In this document: one piece after another, positions 7,215-14,632 of the stretch
How positions within the stretch are numbered: the stretch's first letter is position 1
How the letters are laid out: each line of letters opens with the position of its first letter
DNA from: RGIG4074 sp964459165
GTDB taxonomy: Bacteria > Bacillota > Clostridia > Christensenellales > Borkfalkiaceae
NCBI GenBank assembly: GCA_964459165.1
Contig: CAYWKM010000042.1
Span: 1-16,998 of the forward strand
Direction of reading: 5' to 3'
DNA length: 16,998 bases
Program-made: the position numbers and the translations under genes
The notes under the pieces: generated by a model
The model's database searches: none
What the model saw: only the letters and a program-made list of their open reading frames with translations
Told to the model about the DNA's origin: nothing

Positions 7215-10200
7215 TCAGCTTATTTTATACAGATAGAAATAGAGAATCGCATTGTCGGCATAAGTCGTAAGGCGCGCGGTATTCTCGGCGGGATCGGTAA
7301 CGTCGACGGAGCTTCCTCCCGTATAGCCGTCCGAAGTCGTTATATACCAGCCGTTGCAATCGGCAAAGGTAATATTTCCCTTGACGCAGCCGGAGAAGGC
7401 ATATTGCCCGATCCTGACGACGCTTGCGGGTATAGCGATATTCGATAAATTGCTGCAACCGGAGAACGCGAGATCGCCGATGATCGTCACACCGTTCCCG
7501 AAGGTGAAGGAAGAGAGCTTCAAGCAAGCCTCAAACGCCTTTGCGCCGATCGCTTTCACGCTGTCGGGGAGAACGATGCTCGCAAACGGACAATTTCTGA
7601 ACGCCGCGATTCCAATCTCCTCGCATGCGCTGCCTTCCTCGAATACGACGGAGGTAATATACGAGAAGGAGAAATCGGAGAAATTGAACAGGTAGCCGGG
7701 GATTCTCTCAGCCGTCGCGTGAATGGTCGCCTTCACGCCGGAAGCGTTCCTGCCAACGGAATCGAACGCATAGTTGGAAGCGGATGCGGTGAGTAGGTCT
7801 TCGCAATTGACCGCGTAATAATCGATCGTGACGACGTTCGCGCAATTGTAGTAAGCATGATAGCCGATGCTCGTTACGGGCTGAGGGATGACGATAGCCG
7901 TGAAGCCGTCGCATTCGGCGAAGGCGTTCGCTCCTATCGTCGTCACGGCGGAGCCGAGCGCAAAGTTCGTGAGAAAATCGCAATCGTAGAACGCGCCGGT
8001 ATCGACCGTCGTACATACGCTGCCGCTTCCAAAGTTGAGATATACGATCTTCGCTCCGTAGGAAGCAAACATATAAGAAGGAATGATCGTCGCTTTATCG
8101 CCGATCGTCACCGTAATCCCCGCATCTCTCAAACCGTCGGATCCGAAGAGGTGATTCTGCGCGTCGAATCCCTCGCAGGCAATCGCGTAATAATCGATAT
8201 AGAGCACGTAAGGGCAATCGTAGTAAGCATAATCGCCCAAGCTCGTCGCCCCTTCGCCGATCACGATGCGTACGAGCTTATCGCAGCTCGCATAGGCGTA
8301 TTCGCCCACGGAAACGACGCTGTTCGGCATATCCGCTTTTTCAAGCTTATCGCAGTCGTAGAAGGCGTAATTTCCGATTCTTTCGAGAGACTCGGACAAC
8401 GCCGTCGAAACGAGATTGTCGCAGTTATAGAAAGCGTGGTTGGCGATTGCGACGACCGAAACGGGAACGGGATATTCCTCTCCCTCCTTCGCCGACGGAT
8501 AACGAATGAGAATCGTCTTATCGTAATTGAACAGAACGCCATCCTCGTCCACGTAGGCCGTATTCCCGTCGCGTACGAGAATCTTGCAGAGAGAGGAGCC
8601 ATTGTCGAACGCGTCCTCCGCGATATCCGTAATCGGAGAGGAGACGACGACCTTCACGACATTCTTTCCCTGTTCGGAGGCGAACGCAGTCGAAGAAATT
8701 CCCGTCACGGGGAGCCCTTCGTAGGTTTCGGCGATATAAATTTCTTTATCGGTAACCTTTCCGAGTCCGACCAAACTGTAGCTTTGTCCGTTCCCGTTCA
8801 ATCGGTATTCGAGTCCCTCGGTGGCAAGGATATCTCCGCAGACCTCGCAGACGCCCTTCTCGTCGTAGTCGTGATCGAGCGCGTCCACATAATCGTCCGC
8901 GTAGCTGTCGCCGCATCTGTCGCAAGTATGAGTGGTATATCCCTGTTCGGTACAGGTGGGCTCGGTGACCGTTCCCACGTAAGCGTGTCCGAGCGCGTCC
9001 ACATAATCGTCCACGTAGCTGTCGCCGCAGACGGAACATACATAAGTGGTGTAGCCGCCCTCGGTGCAGGTGGGCTCGGTGACCGTTCCCTCGTAAGCGT
9101 GTCCTTTCGCCGGCGTTACCGTCTGCTCGACAAAGACTTCGCCGCAGACGGGGCAATGGCTTCCTTCCGTCAAGCCCGTCTCCGTACAGGTAGCCCCCAC
9201 AGCGGCGTCAATGACGATGGAATGGCCTTTCGGCGCGGTAGAATCGCCGACATAGGTATCGCCGCAGACGGAGCATACATAAGTGGTGTAGCCTCCCTCG
9301 GCGCAGGTGGGCTTCGTTACCGTTCCCACGTAAGCGTGTCCTTTCGCCGGGAGCGTCTGCTGAGGAACGAGAACGGCGTTGCACACGGAGCAATGGCTCC
9401 CTTCCGTCAGCCCCGTCTCCGTGCAGGTAGGATCCACGGCAGGATCGACGACGACGGTATGTCCGAGAGCCGGAATCACCTCTTCATAAGTCTTACCGCA
9501 ATCCGAACAGGTATAAAGAATCGATCCGGCTTCCGTGCAGGTAGCGTCCTTTGTCAAGCTGCCCTCATCCCAATGATGACCCAAAGCCGCGATTTCGACG
9601 ATATGGGAATCGCCGCAAACCGCGCAGGCATACAAATCATATCCGTTGTCGTCGTCGGTCGCATCCACGTGCTTTACAAGCTGATAATCATGCCCCGTCG
9701 CCGGAACGGGAATCGTATAAGAATCTCCGCAACGGGAACAGGTATAAGTCGTGACGCCGTCCTCTGTGCAGGCGGACTCCTTCGTGACGGCGGCGACGTA
9801 ATCATGCCCCAACGCGGGAATCGTCTCGCTGTAAGAATCTCCGCAGACGGTACAGGTATGGACAATCATCCCCGTCGCCGAACAGGTAGCCTCTTTGACC
9901 GTTTCCGAGGCGTAATCATGTCCCAACGCCGGAAGCGTTTCCTTAATAATCTCCCCGTCTTCGGGACAGATGTAATCGATGTACCCGTCCTCCTCGCAAG
10001 TGGGCTGTTTGACGTCGGAAACATACTCGGATTCGATTGAATTTTCAGGATCGTCGACCTCCACTATCGTATGACCGGTAGGCGGAATTTCCTCGATGCG
10101 TACGTCTCCGCATTCCGAACATACGTATCTTTCCTGCCCCGCTTCGGTGCAAGTCGGATCCTCGGAGCTTTCCAGCACATATGTATGTCCCTTCGCTTCA

Positions 10201-10535
10201 ATCGTCTCCTGATAGGAATCGTCGCCCGCAACGCAGGTATAGGTAATAATTCCCTCTTCCGTGCAGGTCGCCGGCTTAGTCACCTCGGCTATATACTCGT
10301 GTACGTGCTCGCTGTCGAGCGACGGCGAACAGGATTTTAACGAGAACAGGAGCGCGAAGATCATAAGGAGAATCGCTACGGCGGCGGCGACGATTCTCCA
10401 AATCTCGGGACGCTTCGACGCTTCTTCCTCGTCAAAATAATCGTCGGAGTACTCCGTCCCTCCGCCGCTTACGGCGTCGGGAGTTCCTTCTTCGGAGTCC
10501 TTCTTTTTGGAAAATTTTTCCCAAAATTTCTTCAT
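7215..10535 (-). CDS. Membrane-anchored surface protein with 12 Cys-rich repeats and BspA-like leucine-rich repeats
   Basis: This 1106-residue protein has a short charged cytoplasmic N-terminus, one membrane helix (about 48-66, IVAAAVAILLMIFALL), then a long extracellular part. Residues about 75-570 hold twelve repeats of roughly 40 residues with the pattern CTExG...YxCxxCGDSY...ALGH. Residues about 575-1060 hold about eleven LRR_5/BspA-type repeats of the form IGxxAFxxCxxLxxxxLPxSVxx. The end resembles the C-terminal 'GWYxT...D...L' cap seen in such proteins. BspA-like proteins are surface proteins linked to adhesion and binding of host or matrix molecules; the ligand here is unknown. The ATG at 10535 is chosen over a GTG nine bases upstream because AGAGAGG sits eight bases before the ATG but directly against the GTG. 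It is monocistronic with its own promoter and terminator. No sortase motif is seen. Confidence 0.85.
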   Translation of the reverse strand: MKKFWEKFSKKKDSEEGTPDAVSGGGTEYSDDYFDEEEASKRPEIWRIVAAAVAILLMIFALLFSLKSCSPSLDSEHVHEYIAEVTKPATCTEEGIITYTCVAGDDSYQETIEAKGHTYVLESSEDPTCTEAGQERYVCSECGDVRIEEIPPTGHTIVEVDDPENSIESEYVSDVKQPTCEEDGYIDYICPEDGEIIKETLPALGHDYASETVKEATCSATGMIVHTCTVCGDSYSETIPALGHDYVAAVTKESACTEDGVTTYTCSRCGDSYTIPVPATGHDYQLVKHVDATDDDNGYDLYACAVCGDSHIVEIAALGHHWDEGSLTKDATCTEAGSILYTCSDCGKTYEEVIPALGHTVVVDPAVDPTCTETGLTEGSHCSVCNAVLVPQQTLPAKGHAYVGTVTKPTCAEGGYTTYVCSVCGDTYVGDSTAPKGHSIVIDAAVGATCTETGLTEGSHCPVCGEVFVEQTVTPAKGHAYEGTVTEPTCTEGGYTTYVCSVCGDSYVDDYVDALGHAYVGTVTEPTCTEQGYTTHTCDRCGDSYADDYVDALDHDYDEKGVCEVCGDILATEGLEYRLNGNGQSYSLVGLGKVTDKEIYIAETYEGLPVTGISSTAFASEQGKNVVKVVVSSPITDIAEDAFDNGSSLCKILVRDGNTAYVDEDGVLFNYDKTILIRYPSAKEGEEYPVPVSVVAIANHAFYNCDNLVSTALSESLERIGNYAFYDCDKLEKADMPNSVVSVGEYAYASCDKLVRIVIGEGATSLGDYAYYDCPYVLYIDYYAIACEGFDAQNHLFGSDGLRDAGITVTIGDKATIIPSYMFASYGAKIVYLNFGSGSVCTTVDTGAFYDCDFLTNFALGSAVTTIGANAFAECDGFTAIVIPQPVTSIGYHAYYNCANVVTIDYYAVNCEDLLTASASNYAFDSVGRNASGVKATIHATAERIPGYLFNFSDFSFSYITSVVFEEGSACEEIGIAAFRNCPFASIVLPDSVKAIGAKAFEACLKLSSFTFGNGVTIIGDLAFSGCSNLSNIAIPASVVRIGQYAFSGCVKGNITFADCNGWYITTSDGYTGGSSVDVTDPAENTARLTTYADNAILYFYLYKIS
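8836..10299 (-). repeat. Twelve tandem Cys-rich repeats (about 38-50 codons each) inside the surface protein gene
   Basis: The repeats share one Cys (usually in a (P/A)TCTExG turn), a CxxC (usually CSVCGDSY) and a GH about 11-16 residues further, giving a C..CxxC..H pattern. Nine appear complete. The first (CVAGDD) and third (CPEDGE) lack the second Cys of CxxC, and the sixth (ATDDDNG) lacks the first Cys. Two neighbouring two-repeat modules, about 8957-9192 and 9193-9432, are also alike at the nucleotide level, pointing to recent internal duplication. Confidence 0.85.
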
Positions 10536-10543
10536 ATCATCCA

Positions 10544-10550
10544 CCTCTCT
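10544..10550 (-). promoter_or_regulatory. Ribosome binding site that sets the start of the surface protein
   Basis: AGAGAGG reads on the minus strand at 10550-10544. It is eight bases from the ATG at 10535-10533, an ideal distance. The in-frame GTG at 10544-10542 overlaps its last base and cannot use it. Confidence 0.7.
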
Positions 10551-10598
10551 AAAAACTTCATTCTTGCAACATATAAACCCAAAGTTTATCTTTACTCA

Positions 10599-10628
10599 AT
10601 TATAATACTAAAAATCCTTCTTTGTCAA
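10599..10628 (-). promoter_or_regulatory. Sigma-A-type promoter for the LRR surface protein
   Basis: On the minus strand TTGACA (10628-10623), an 18-base spacer and TATAAT (10604-10599), both perfect hexamers. The leader to the ATG is about 60 bases and contains a small six-pair hairpin (10573-10578 with 10584-10589) of unknown meaning. Confidence 0.8.
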
Positions 10629-10640
10629 TTTTTTACAACG

Positions 10641-10689
10641 AAAAAAATGAAGGGATAGCGGAATTTCTCCGCCGATCCCTTCGTTTTTT
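10641..10689 (-). terminator. Rho-independent terminator after dnaJ (A/T flanks on both sides)
   Basis: An eight-pair outer stem (10649-10656 with 10675-10682) and a five-pair inner stem (10658-10662 with 10668-10672) are separated by a small internal loop. Seven A precede at 10641-10647 and six T follow at 10684-10689. On the minus strand it ends the grpE-dnaK-dnaJ unit about 18 nt after the dnaJ stop, just before the surface protein promoter. Confidence 0.87.
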
Positions 10690-10706
10690 CGTTTCCTTCT
10701 TTTCGT

Positions 10707-11843
10707 TCAATACGGCTTCGCTCCGTATAACGCCTCGACGTTATCGGAATATTTTCTCATCTTGTCGCATTGCCTGATATCGATATCGCCCATGCAATCG
10801 TAAATTTTTTGTTTCTGCTCCTTTGAAAGTCTCGTGGGAACCTCCACGTTCACCTTGATATAAAGATTTCCCGTACCGTTTCTCGTCTTCAATCCTTTGC
10901 CGCGGACGGTAAACACCGCGCCGTTCTGCGTTCCCTCGGGAATGACGTAATCGAACGCGTCGTCCACCGACGGAACCTTCACCGTTCCGCCGAGAGCCGC
11001 CGTCGCAAAGGAAATGGGCAAATCGACGTAGAGATCCAAATTCTTGCGAACGAAAATTTTGTGCTGTTCGATGTGGAAGACGACGATGAGATCGCCCGCC
11101 TGACCGCCGTTCGCGCCCGCCTGACCGTACCCGCGCTTTCTGATATAGCTGTCGTTGTCCACGCCTGCGGGAATATTGAGGGTGACCTTCGTCTCCTGTC
11201 TGGCATAGCCCCTCCCTTTACAGTCGGGACACTTTTCCAAAATCCTTTTGCCCGTGCCGTTGCAATCGGGACAAACGCCGATTCGAACGGTTCTCCCGAA
11301 CATCGTATTCTGAGTAAACTGCACCTGACCGCTCCCGTTGCACTTGGAGCAGGAGGAATACGCCGTGCCGTTCTTTGCGCCCGTTCCGCGGCAGGAGGCG
11401 CACTGACAGTTGCGCATATAGGAGATTTCCTTCGTGCAGCCCTTCGCGGAATCCATAAAGCTCAGATTCATCTCGCGCTGGATATCCTCTCCCACGCTGC
11501 CCTGCGACGCGCTCTGACGGGAGGAAGAGCCGAAGCCTCCCCCGAAAAAGCTCGAAAAAATATCGTCGAAACCGGAAAATCCGTTCCCGCTGAAACCCGA
11601 AAAACCGCTTCCGTTCATGCCGGGATGCTCGAGCTCGAAATCATACTGCTTTCTCTTCTGCTCGTCGGAAAGCGTCTCGTTCGCCTCGTTGATCTCTTTG
11701 AATTTTTCCGCCGCCGAAGGGTCGTCGGGATGCAGATCGGGATGATACTGCTTTACCAGCTTCCTGTAAGCGGATTTTATTTCGTCTTGCGTAGCCGTTT
11801 TGGAAACGCCCAATATTTCGTAATAATTTTTTTTATCTGCCAT
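10707..11843 (-). CDS. dnaJ: Molecular chaperone DnaJ (type I Hsp40)
   Basis: DnaJ delivers unfolded proteins to DnaK and stimulates its ATPase. The 378-residue protein has all type I parts in order: J domain with HPD at 34-36, a Gly/Phe-rich linker (about 74-105), and a zinc-binding Cys domain with four CxxCxGxG-type motifs (CASCRGTG, CSKCNGSG, CPDCNGTG, CPDCKGRG). The C-terminal peptide-binding domains follow. The ATG is preceded only by a weak AGG seven bases upstream. That weak site lies directly after a strong hairpin in the 69-nt dnaK-dnaJ spacer, so DnaJ is probably made in lower amounts than DnaK. A terminator follows the stop codon. Confidence 0.97.
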   Translation of the reverse strand: MADKKNYYEILGVSKTATQDEIKSAYRKLVKQYHPDLHPDDPSAAEKFKEINEANETLSDEQKRKQYDFELEHPGMNGSGFSGFSGNGFSGFDDIFSSFFGGGFGSSSRQSASQGSVGEDIQREMNLSFMDSAKGCTKEISYMRNCQCASCRGTGAKNGTAYSSCSKCNGSGQVQFTQNTMFGRTVRIGVCPDCNGTGKRILEKCPDCKGRGYARQETKVTLNIPAGVDNDSYIRKRGYGQAGANGGQAGDLIVVFHIEQHKIFVRKNLDLYVDLPISFATAALGGTVKVPSVDDAFDYVIPEGTQNGAVFTVRGKGLKTRNGTGNLYIKVNVEVPTRLSKEQKQKIYDCMGDIDIRQCDKMRKYSDNVEALYGAKPY

Positions 11844-11855
11844 GATATAACCTAT

Positions 11856-11888
11856 AAAATTACCCAGCGGAAACCGATGGGTAATTTT
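11856..11888 (-). terminator. Strong hairpin between dnaK and dnaJ (partial terminator or RNA-processing element)
   Basis: Positions 11856-11866 pair perfectly with 11878-11888 (11 bp). After one G-A mismatch, three more pairs (68-70 with 74-76) close an AAA loop. The U residues on the minus strand are part of the stem (TAATTTT), followed by ATAGG, so termination is likely incomplete. The dnaJ ribosome binding site follows at once. A role in lowering dnaJ expression or protecting the dnaK mRNA 3' end is inferred, not shown. Confidence 0.55.
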
Positions 11889-11912
11889 TTACAAATTTCT
11901 TAACGAGTCGAA

Positions 11913-13712
11913 TTACTGATGAAATTCCGTATCGCCGCTCGCATCCGCTCCGGAGTCCGCTCCGCTCTGCGCGCCGCCCGCCTGCTGATACAGCTTGCCG
12001 AATACGGGCTGAACGTCGTTCATGAGTTTGTCGTAAGCGGCTTTGATTTTGTCGTCGTCGCCCGATTCGAGATCCTTCTTCGCTTCGTCTACGGCGCTTT
12101 GCAACGTCTTCTTGTCGTCGTCGGAAAGCTTATCTCCCGCGTCTTTCATCGTCTGCTCCACCGAGAAGATCATGCTGTCGAGCTTGTTTTTGTTGTCGAC
12201 CTTTTCCTTTCTCTTCTTGTCTTCCTCGGCGAACTGCTCCGCTTCTTTTACCGCTTTATCGATCTCCTCTTCGGAAAGGTTCGTGGAGGAGGTGATGGTA
12301 ATGTCGGTGGATTTGCCCGTTCCCTTATCCTGCGCGGTCACGTGAACGATTCCGTTGGCGTCGATATCGAAAGTGACTTCGATCTGAGGGATTCCTCTGG
12401 GCGCGGGCGCGATTCCGGTGAGCTGGAAGTTGCCGAGCGTCTTGTTATCCTTGCAGAATTCTCTCTCCCCCTGCAATACGTGAATCTCGACGGAGGTCTG
12501 ATTATCCGCCGCGGTGGAGAACACCTGCGATTTCTTTACGGGGATCGTCGTATTCCTCTCGATAATCTTCGTAAATACGCCGCCGAGCGTTTCGATGCCG
12601 AGGGAAAGCGGGGTAACGTCGAGAAGGAGAACGTCCTTTACCTCTCCCGTCAACACGCCGCCCTGAATCGCCGCGCCGATGGAAACGCATTCGTCGGGGT
12701 TGATTCCTTGGAAGGGCTTCTTGCCCGTCTCCTGCTGAACCTTGGTGATGACGGCGGGCATACGAGTAGAGCCGCCGACGAGAATGACCTTGGAAATGTC
12801 GGAATAGGAGATCCCCGCGTCCTTCAACGCCTTCCTCATGGGCTCTACCGTCCTTTCGAGAAGATCGCTCGTCATCGCTTCGAATTTCTGTCTGGTGAGC
12901 GTCTCGTCCAAGTGCTTAGGACCGTCTGCGCCCACGGTAATATAGGGCAAATTGATGTTGGTGGAGGTCATGCCGGAGAGCTCGATCTTGGCTTTCTCGG
13001 CGGCTTCCTTTAAACGCTGCATCGCCATTTTGTCGCCGGAAAGATCGACGCCTTCCTTCTTCTTAAATTGATCGACGAGATAGGAAATAATCTTGTTATC
13101 CCAATCGTCGCCGCCCAAATGCGTGTCGCCGTTGGTCGCCTTCACCTCGAATACGCCGTCGGAAATTTCGAGAATGGAAACGTCGAACGTGCCGCCGCCG
13201 AGGTCGTAAATCATGACCTTGGAATTTTCGTTCTCCTTGTCGAGACCGTAAGAGAGAGCCGCCGCGGTGGGTTCGTTGATGACGCGAAGGACGTTGAGCC
13301 CTGCGATCTTCCCCGCGTCCTTGGTAGCCTGACGCTGCGCGTCCGAAAAGTACGCGGGACAGGTGATGACGGCGTCCGTCACCTTCGTTCCGATATAAGC
13401 TTCCGCATCCGCCTTCAATTTAGAGAGAATCATAGCGGAAATTTCCTGAGGGGAATACTGTTTGCCGTCGATATCGACGTGATAATTTTCCCCCATGTGA
13501 CGTTTAATCGAATAAATCGTTCTGGTAGGATTCGCGACGATCTGGTTCTTTGCGATTTTTCCTACGATTCTGCTTCCGTCCTTCTGAAAGGACACGACGG
13601 AAGGAGTGGTTCTGTCCCCTTCCGAATTTGCTATCACGACGGGCTCGCCGCCTTCCATAACGGATACGCAAGAATTTGTCGTACCCAAATCAATACCGAT
13701 TACTTTTCCCAT
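11913..13712 (-). CDS. dnaK: Molecular chaperone DnaK (Hsp70)
   Basis: DnaK is the ATP-dependent Hsp70 chaperone. The 599-residue protein begins with the phosphate-1 motif GIDLGTTNSCV (5-15). It carries the other nucleotide-binding signatures EPTAAALSYG, YDLGGGTFDVSIL and VILVGGSTRMPAV. The substrate-binding domain and the alpha-helical lid follow, and the tail is rich in Gly, Ala and Asp, ending in DTEFHQ and not in the common EEVxD-like end. Length is typical of Firmicutes DnaK, which lacks some residues of the E. coli form. AAGGAGATC precedes the ATG at good spacing. It lies between grpE (124-nt spacer) and dnaJ (69-nt spacer with a hairpin). No promoter is obvious in the grpE-dnaK spacer, so transcription from upstream of grpE is assumed. 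Confidence 0.98.
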   Translation of the reverse strand: MGKVIGIDLGTTNSCVSVMEGGEPVVIANSEGDRTTPSVVSFQKDGSRIVGKIAKNQIVANPTRTIYSIKRHMGENYHVDIDGKQYSPQEISAMILSKLKADAEAYIGTKVTDAVITCPAYFSDAQRQATKDAGKIAGLNVLRVINEPTAAALSYGLDKENENSKVMIYDLGGGTFDVSILEISDGVFEVKATNGDTHLGGDDWDNKIISYLVDQFKKKEGVDLSGDKMAMQRLKEAAEKAKIELSGMTSTNINLPYITVGADGPKHLDETLTRQKFEAMTSDLLERTVEPMRKALKDAGISYSDISKVILVGGSTRMPAVITKVQQETGKKPFQGINPDECVSIGAAIQGGVLTGEVKDVLLLDVTPLSLGIETLGGVFTKIIERNTTIPVKKSQVFSTAADNQTSVEIHVLQGEREFCKDNKTLGNFQLTGIAPAPRGIPQIEVTFDIDANGIVHVTAQDKGTGKSTDITITSSTNLSEEEIDKAVKEAEQFAEEDKKRKEKVDNKNKLDSMIFSVEQTMKDAGDKLSDDDKKTLQSAVDEAKKDLESGDDDKIKAAYDKLMNDVQPVFGKLYQQAGGAQSGADSGADASGDTEFHQ

Positions 13713-13836
13713 AATAGATCTCCTTTTGTTTCAGGTTGTTTTTACAGTTATTATTTAAACCATGGTTAATCTTTTTAAACAATTTTTTTTAATGTTTTTC
13801 CCTAAATACTTTTTATTTTTTCGCCCTGCGGGCCGA

Positions 13837-14412
13837 TCAGTTCTCCTTTACGACGGCGACTTGGGCGAAGCGGAGAATCTTGTCTCCCTTTTTATAGCCC
13901 TTGACAAACGTCGTTTTGACCGCGCCGGGCTTTTCGTTCTCGTCTTCCGCCGGCAAAGCCGTTATCGCGGTGGAGGTGGAAGCGTCGAACTTCTCCCCTT
14001 TGGGATCAAAGGCTTCGATCCCCTCTTCGCTCATGATCTTGTCGTAAGCCTTCAGGATCATTTCCAGCCCCTTCTTCATCTTTTCGTCGGAAGCGATGGC
14101 GAGCGCCCTCTCGACGTTGTCGCCGATTACGAAGAATTTTTCGATTACGTCGCATCTCCCCTCCGTATATTTCTGAGAAGCGGTATTCGCCATACGTTTG
14201 CGATAATTTTCATATTCCGCCGTAACGGAATACAGCCTGCGCTTGAAATCTTCGGCGGAAGCGACCGCTTGATCGAGCTCGCTCTTTTTTACGAGCTCCT
14301 CCTTGACCTCTTCTTTTTCCGCGTCTTTCTCTTCCGCTTGAACGTCGCAATCGACGGCTTTCTCTTCCGCCTGCGCCCCGTTCTGTTCCGTCTTATCTTT
14401 TTTCTCCGTCAT
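13837..14412 (-). CDS. grpE: Nucleotide exchange factor GrpE
   Basis: GrpE dimers release ADP from DnaK. The 191-residue protein has an acidic, low-complexity N-terminus, then a long coiled-coil (about 45-100, DFKRRLYSVTAEYENYRKRM). It ends in the beta domain, where VKTTFVKGYKKGDKILRFAQVAVV matches the GrpE signature region. The start is placed at the ATG at 14412-14410, with GGAG nine bases upstream. The frame stays open a further 92 codons upstream but that stretch is basic, unlike GrpE, and crosses the divergent promoter region. Unlike the common order, hrcA is not immediately upstream; a divergent unrelated gene is there instead. Confidence 0.95.
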   Translation of the reverse strand: MTEKKDKTEQNGAQAEEKAVDCDVQAEEKDAEKEEVKEELVKKSELDQAVASAEDFKRRLYSVTAEYENYRKRMANTASQKYTEGRCDVIEKFFVIGDNVERALAIASDEKMKKGLEMILKAYDKIMSEEGIEAFDPKGEKFDASTSTAITALPAEDENEKPGAVKTTFVKGYKKGDKILRFAQVAVVKEN

Positions 14413-14449
14413 GTCAGATAACTCCGTTGCTTTTTTATTAACAGAATAT

Positions 14450-14479
14450 ATATAACGCATTCCCGTTTTTTTTAAACAA
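14450..14479 (-). promoter_or_regulatory. Weak candidate promoter for grpE-dnaK-dnaJ; no CIRCE seen
   Basis: On the minus strand TTGTTT (14479-14474) and TTATAT (14455-14450) are separated by 18 bases, in an AT-rich stretch about 38 bases before grpE. Both hexamers are poor matches. I see no CIRCE inverted repeat (TTAGCACTC/GAGTGCTAA) and no CtsR-type GGTCAAA tandem anywhere in 14413-14632. Confidence 0.3.
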
Positions 14480-14521
14480 AAAATCCTCTTTAAATTTTTT
14501 TTGAGATTTTTCGCTTTCGTA

Positions 14522-14550
14522 TAGACAAAAATCCTTTTTCGGTGTATAAT
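14522..14550 (+). promoter_or_regulatory. Promoter for the DUF1796-type gene
   Basis: TAGACA (14522-14527), a 17-base spacer and a perfect TATAAT (14545-14550). It is divergent from grpE and leaves a leader of about 75 bases. The 13 bases around the -35 (14518-14530) are identical to those at the promoter of the next plus-strand gene (15399-15411). Confidence 0.75.
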
Positions 14551-14632
14551 AGCGAGTATCGCCGGTCGGAAGCCGATTCTTTTATCCCTTAAAAACCGTC
14601 GGCGCGAAACGCTTGCTTTCGGAGAATTTTTT

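Noticed and set aside
7857..10040. A 727-codon open frame on the plus strand opposite the surface protein
   Set aside because: It is the antisense shadow of the Cys-rich and LRR repeats. Its sequence is rich in Arg, Gly and Asp, matches no family I know, and the minus-strand gene has clear domains, promoter, ribosome binding site and terminator.
11919..13013. A 364-codon open frame on the plus strand opposite dnaK
   Set aside because: It lies wholly within the dnaK coding region, which is fully conserved on the minus strand. No ribosome binding site or recognisable domain is seen.
13760..13772. AACCATGGTT palindrome in the grpE-dnaK spacer as an operator
   Set aside because: A single 10-bp AT-flanked palindrome of this kind is expected by chance, and it does not match CIRCE or any operator I recognise.
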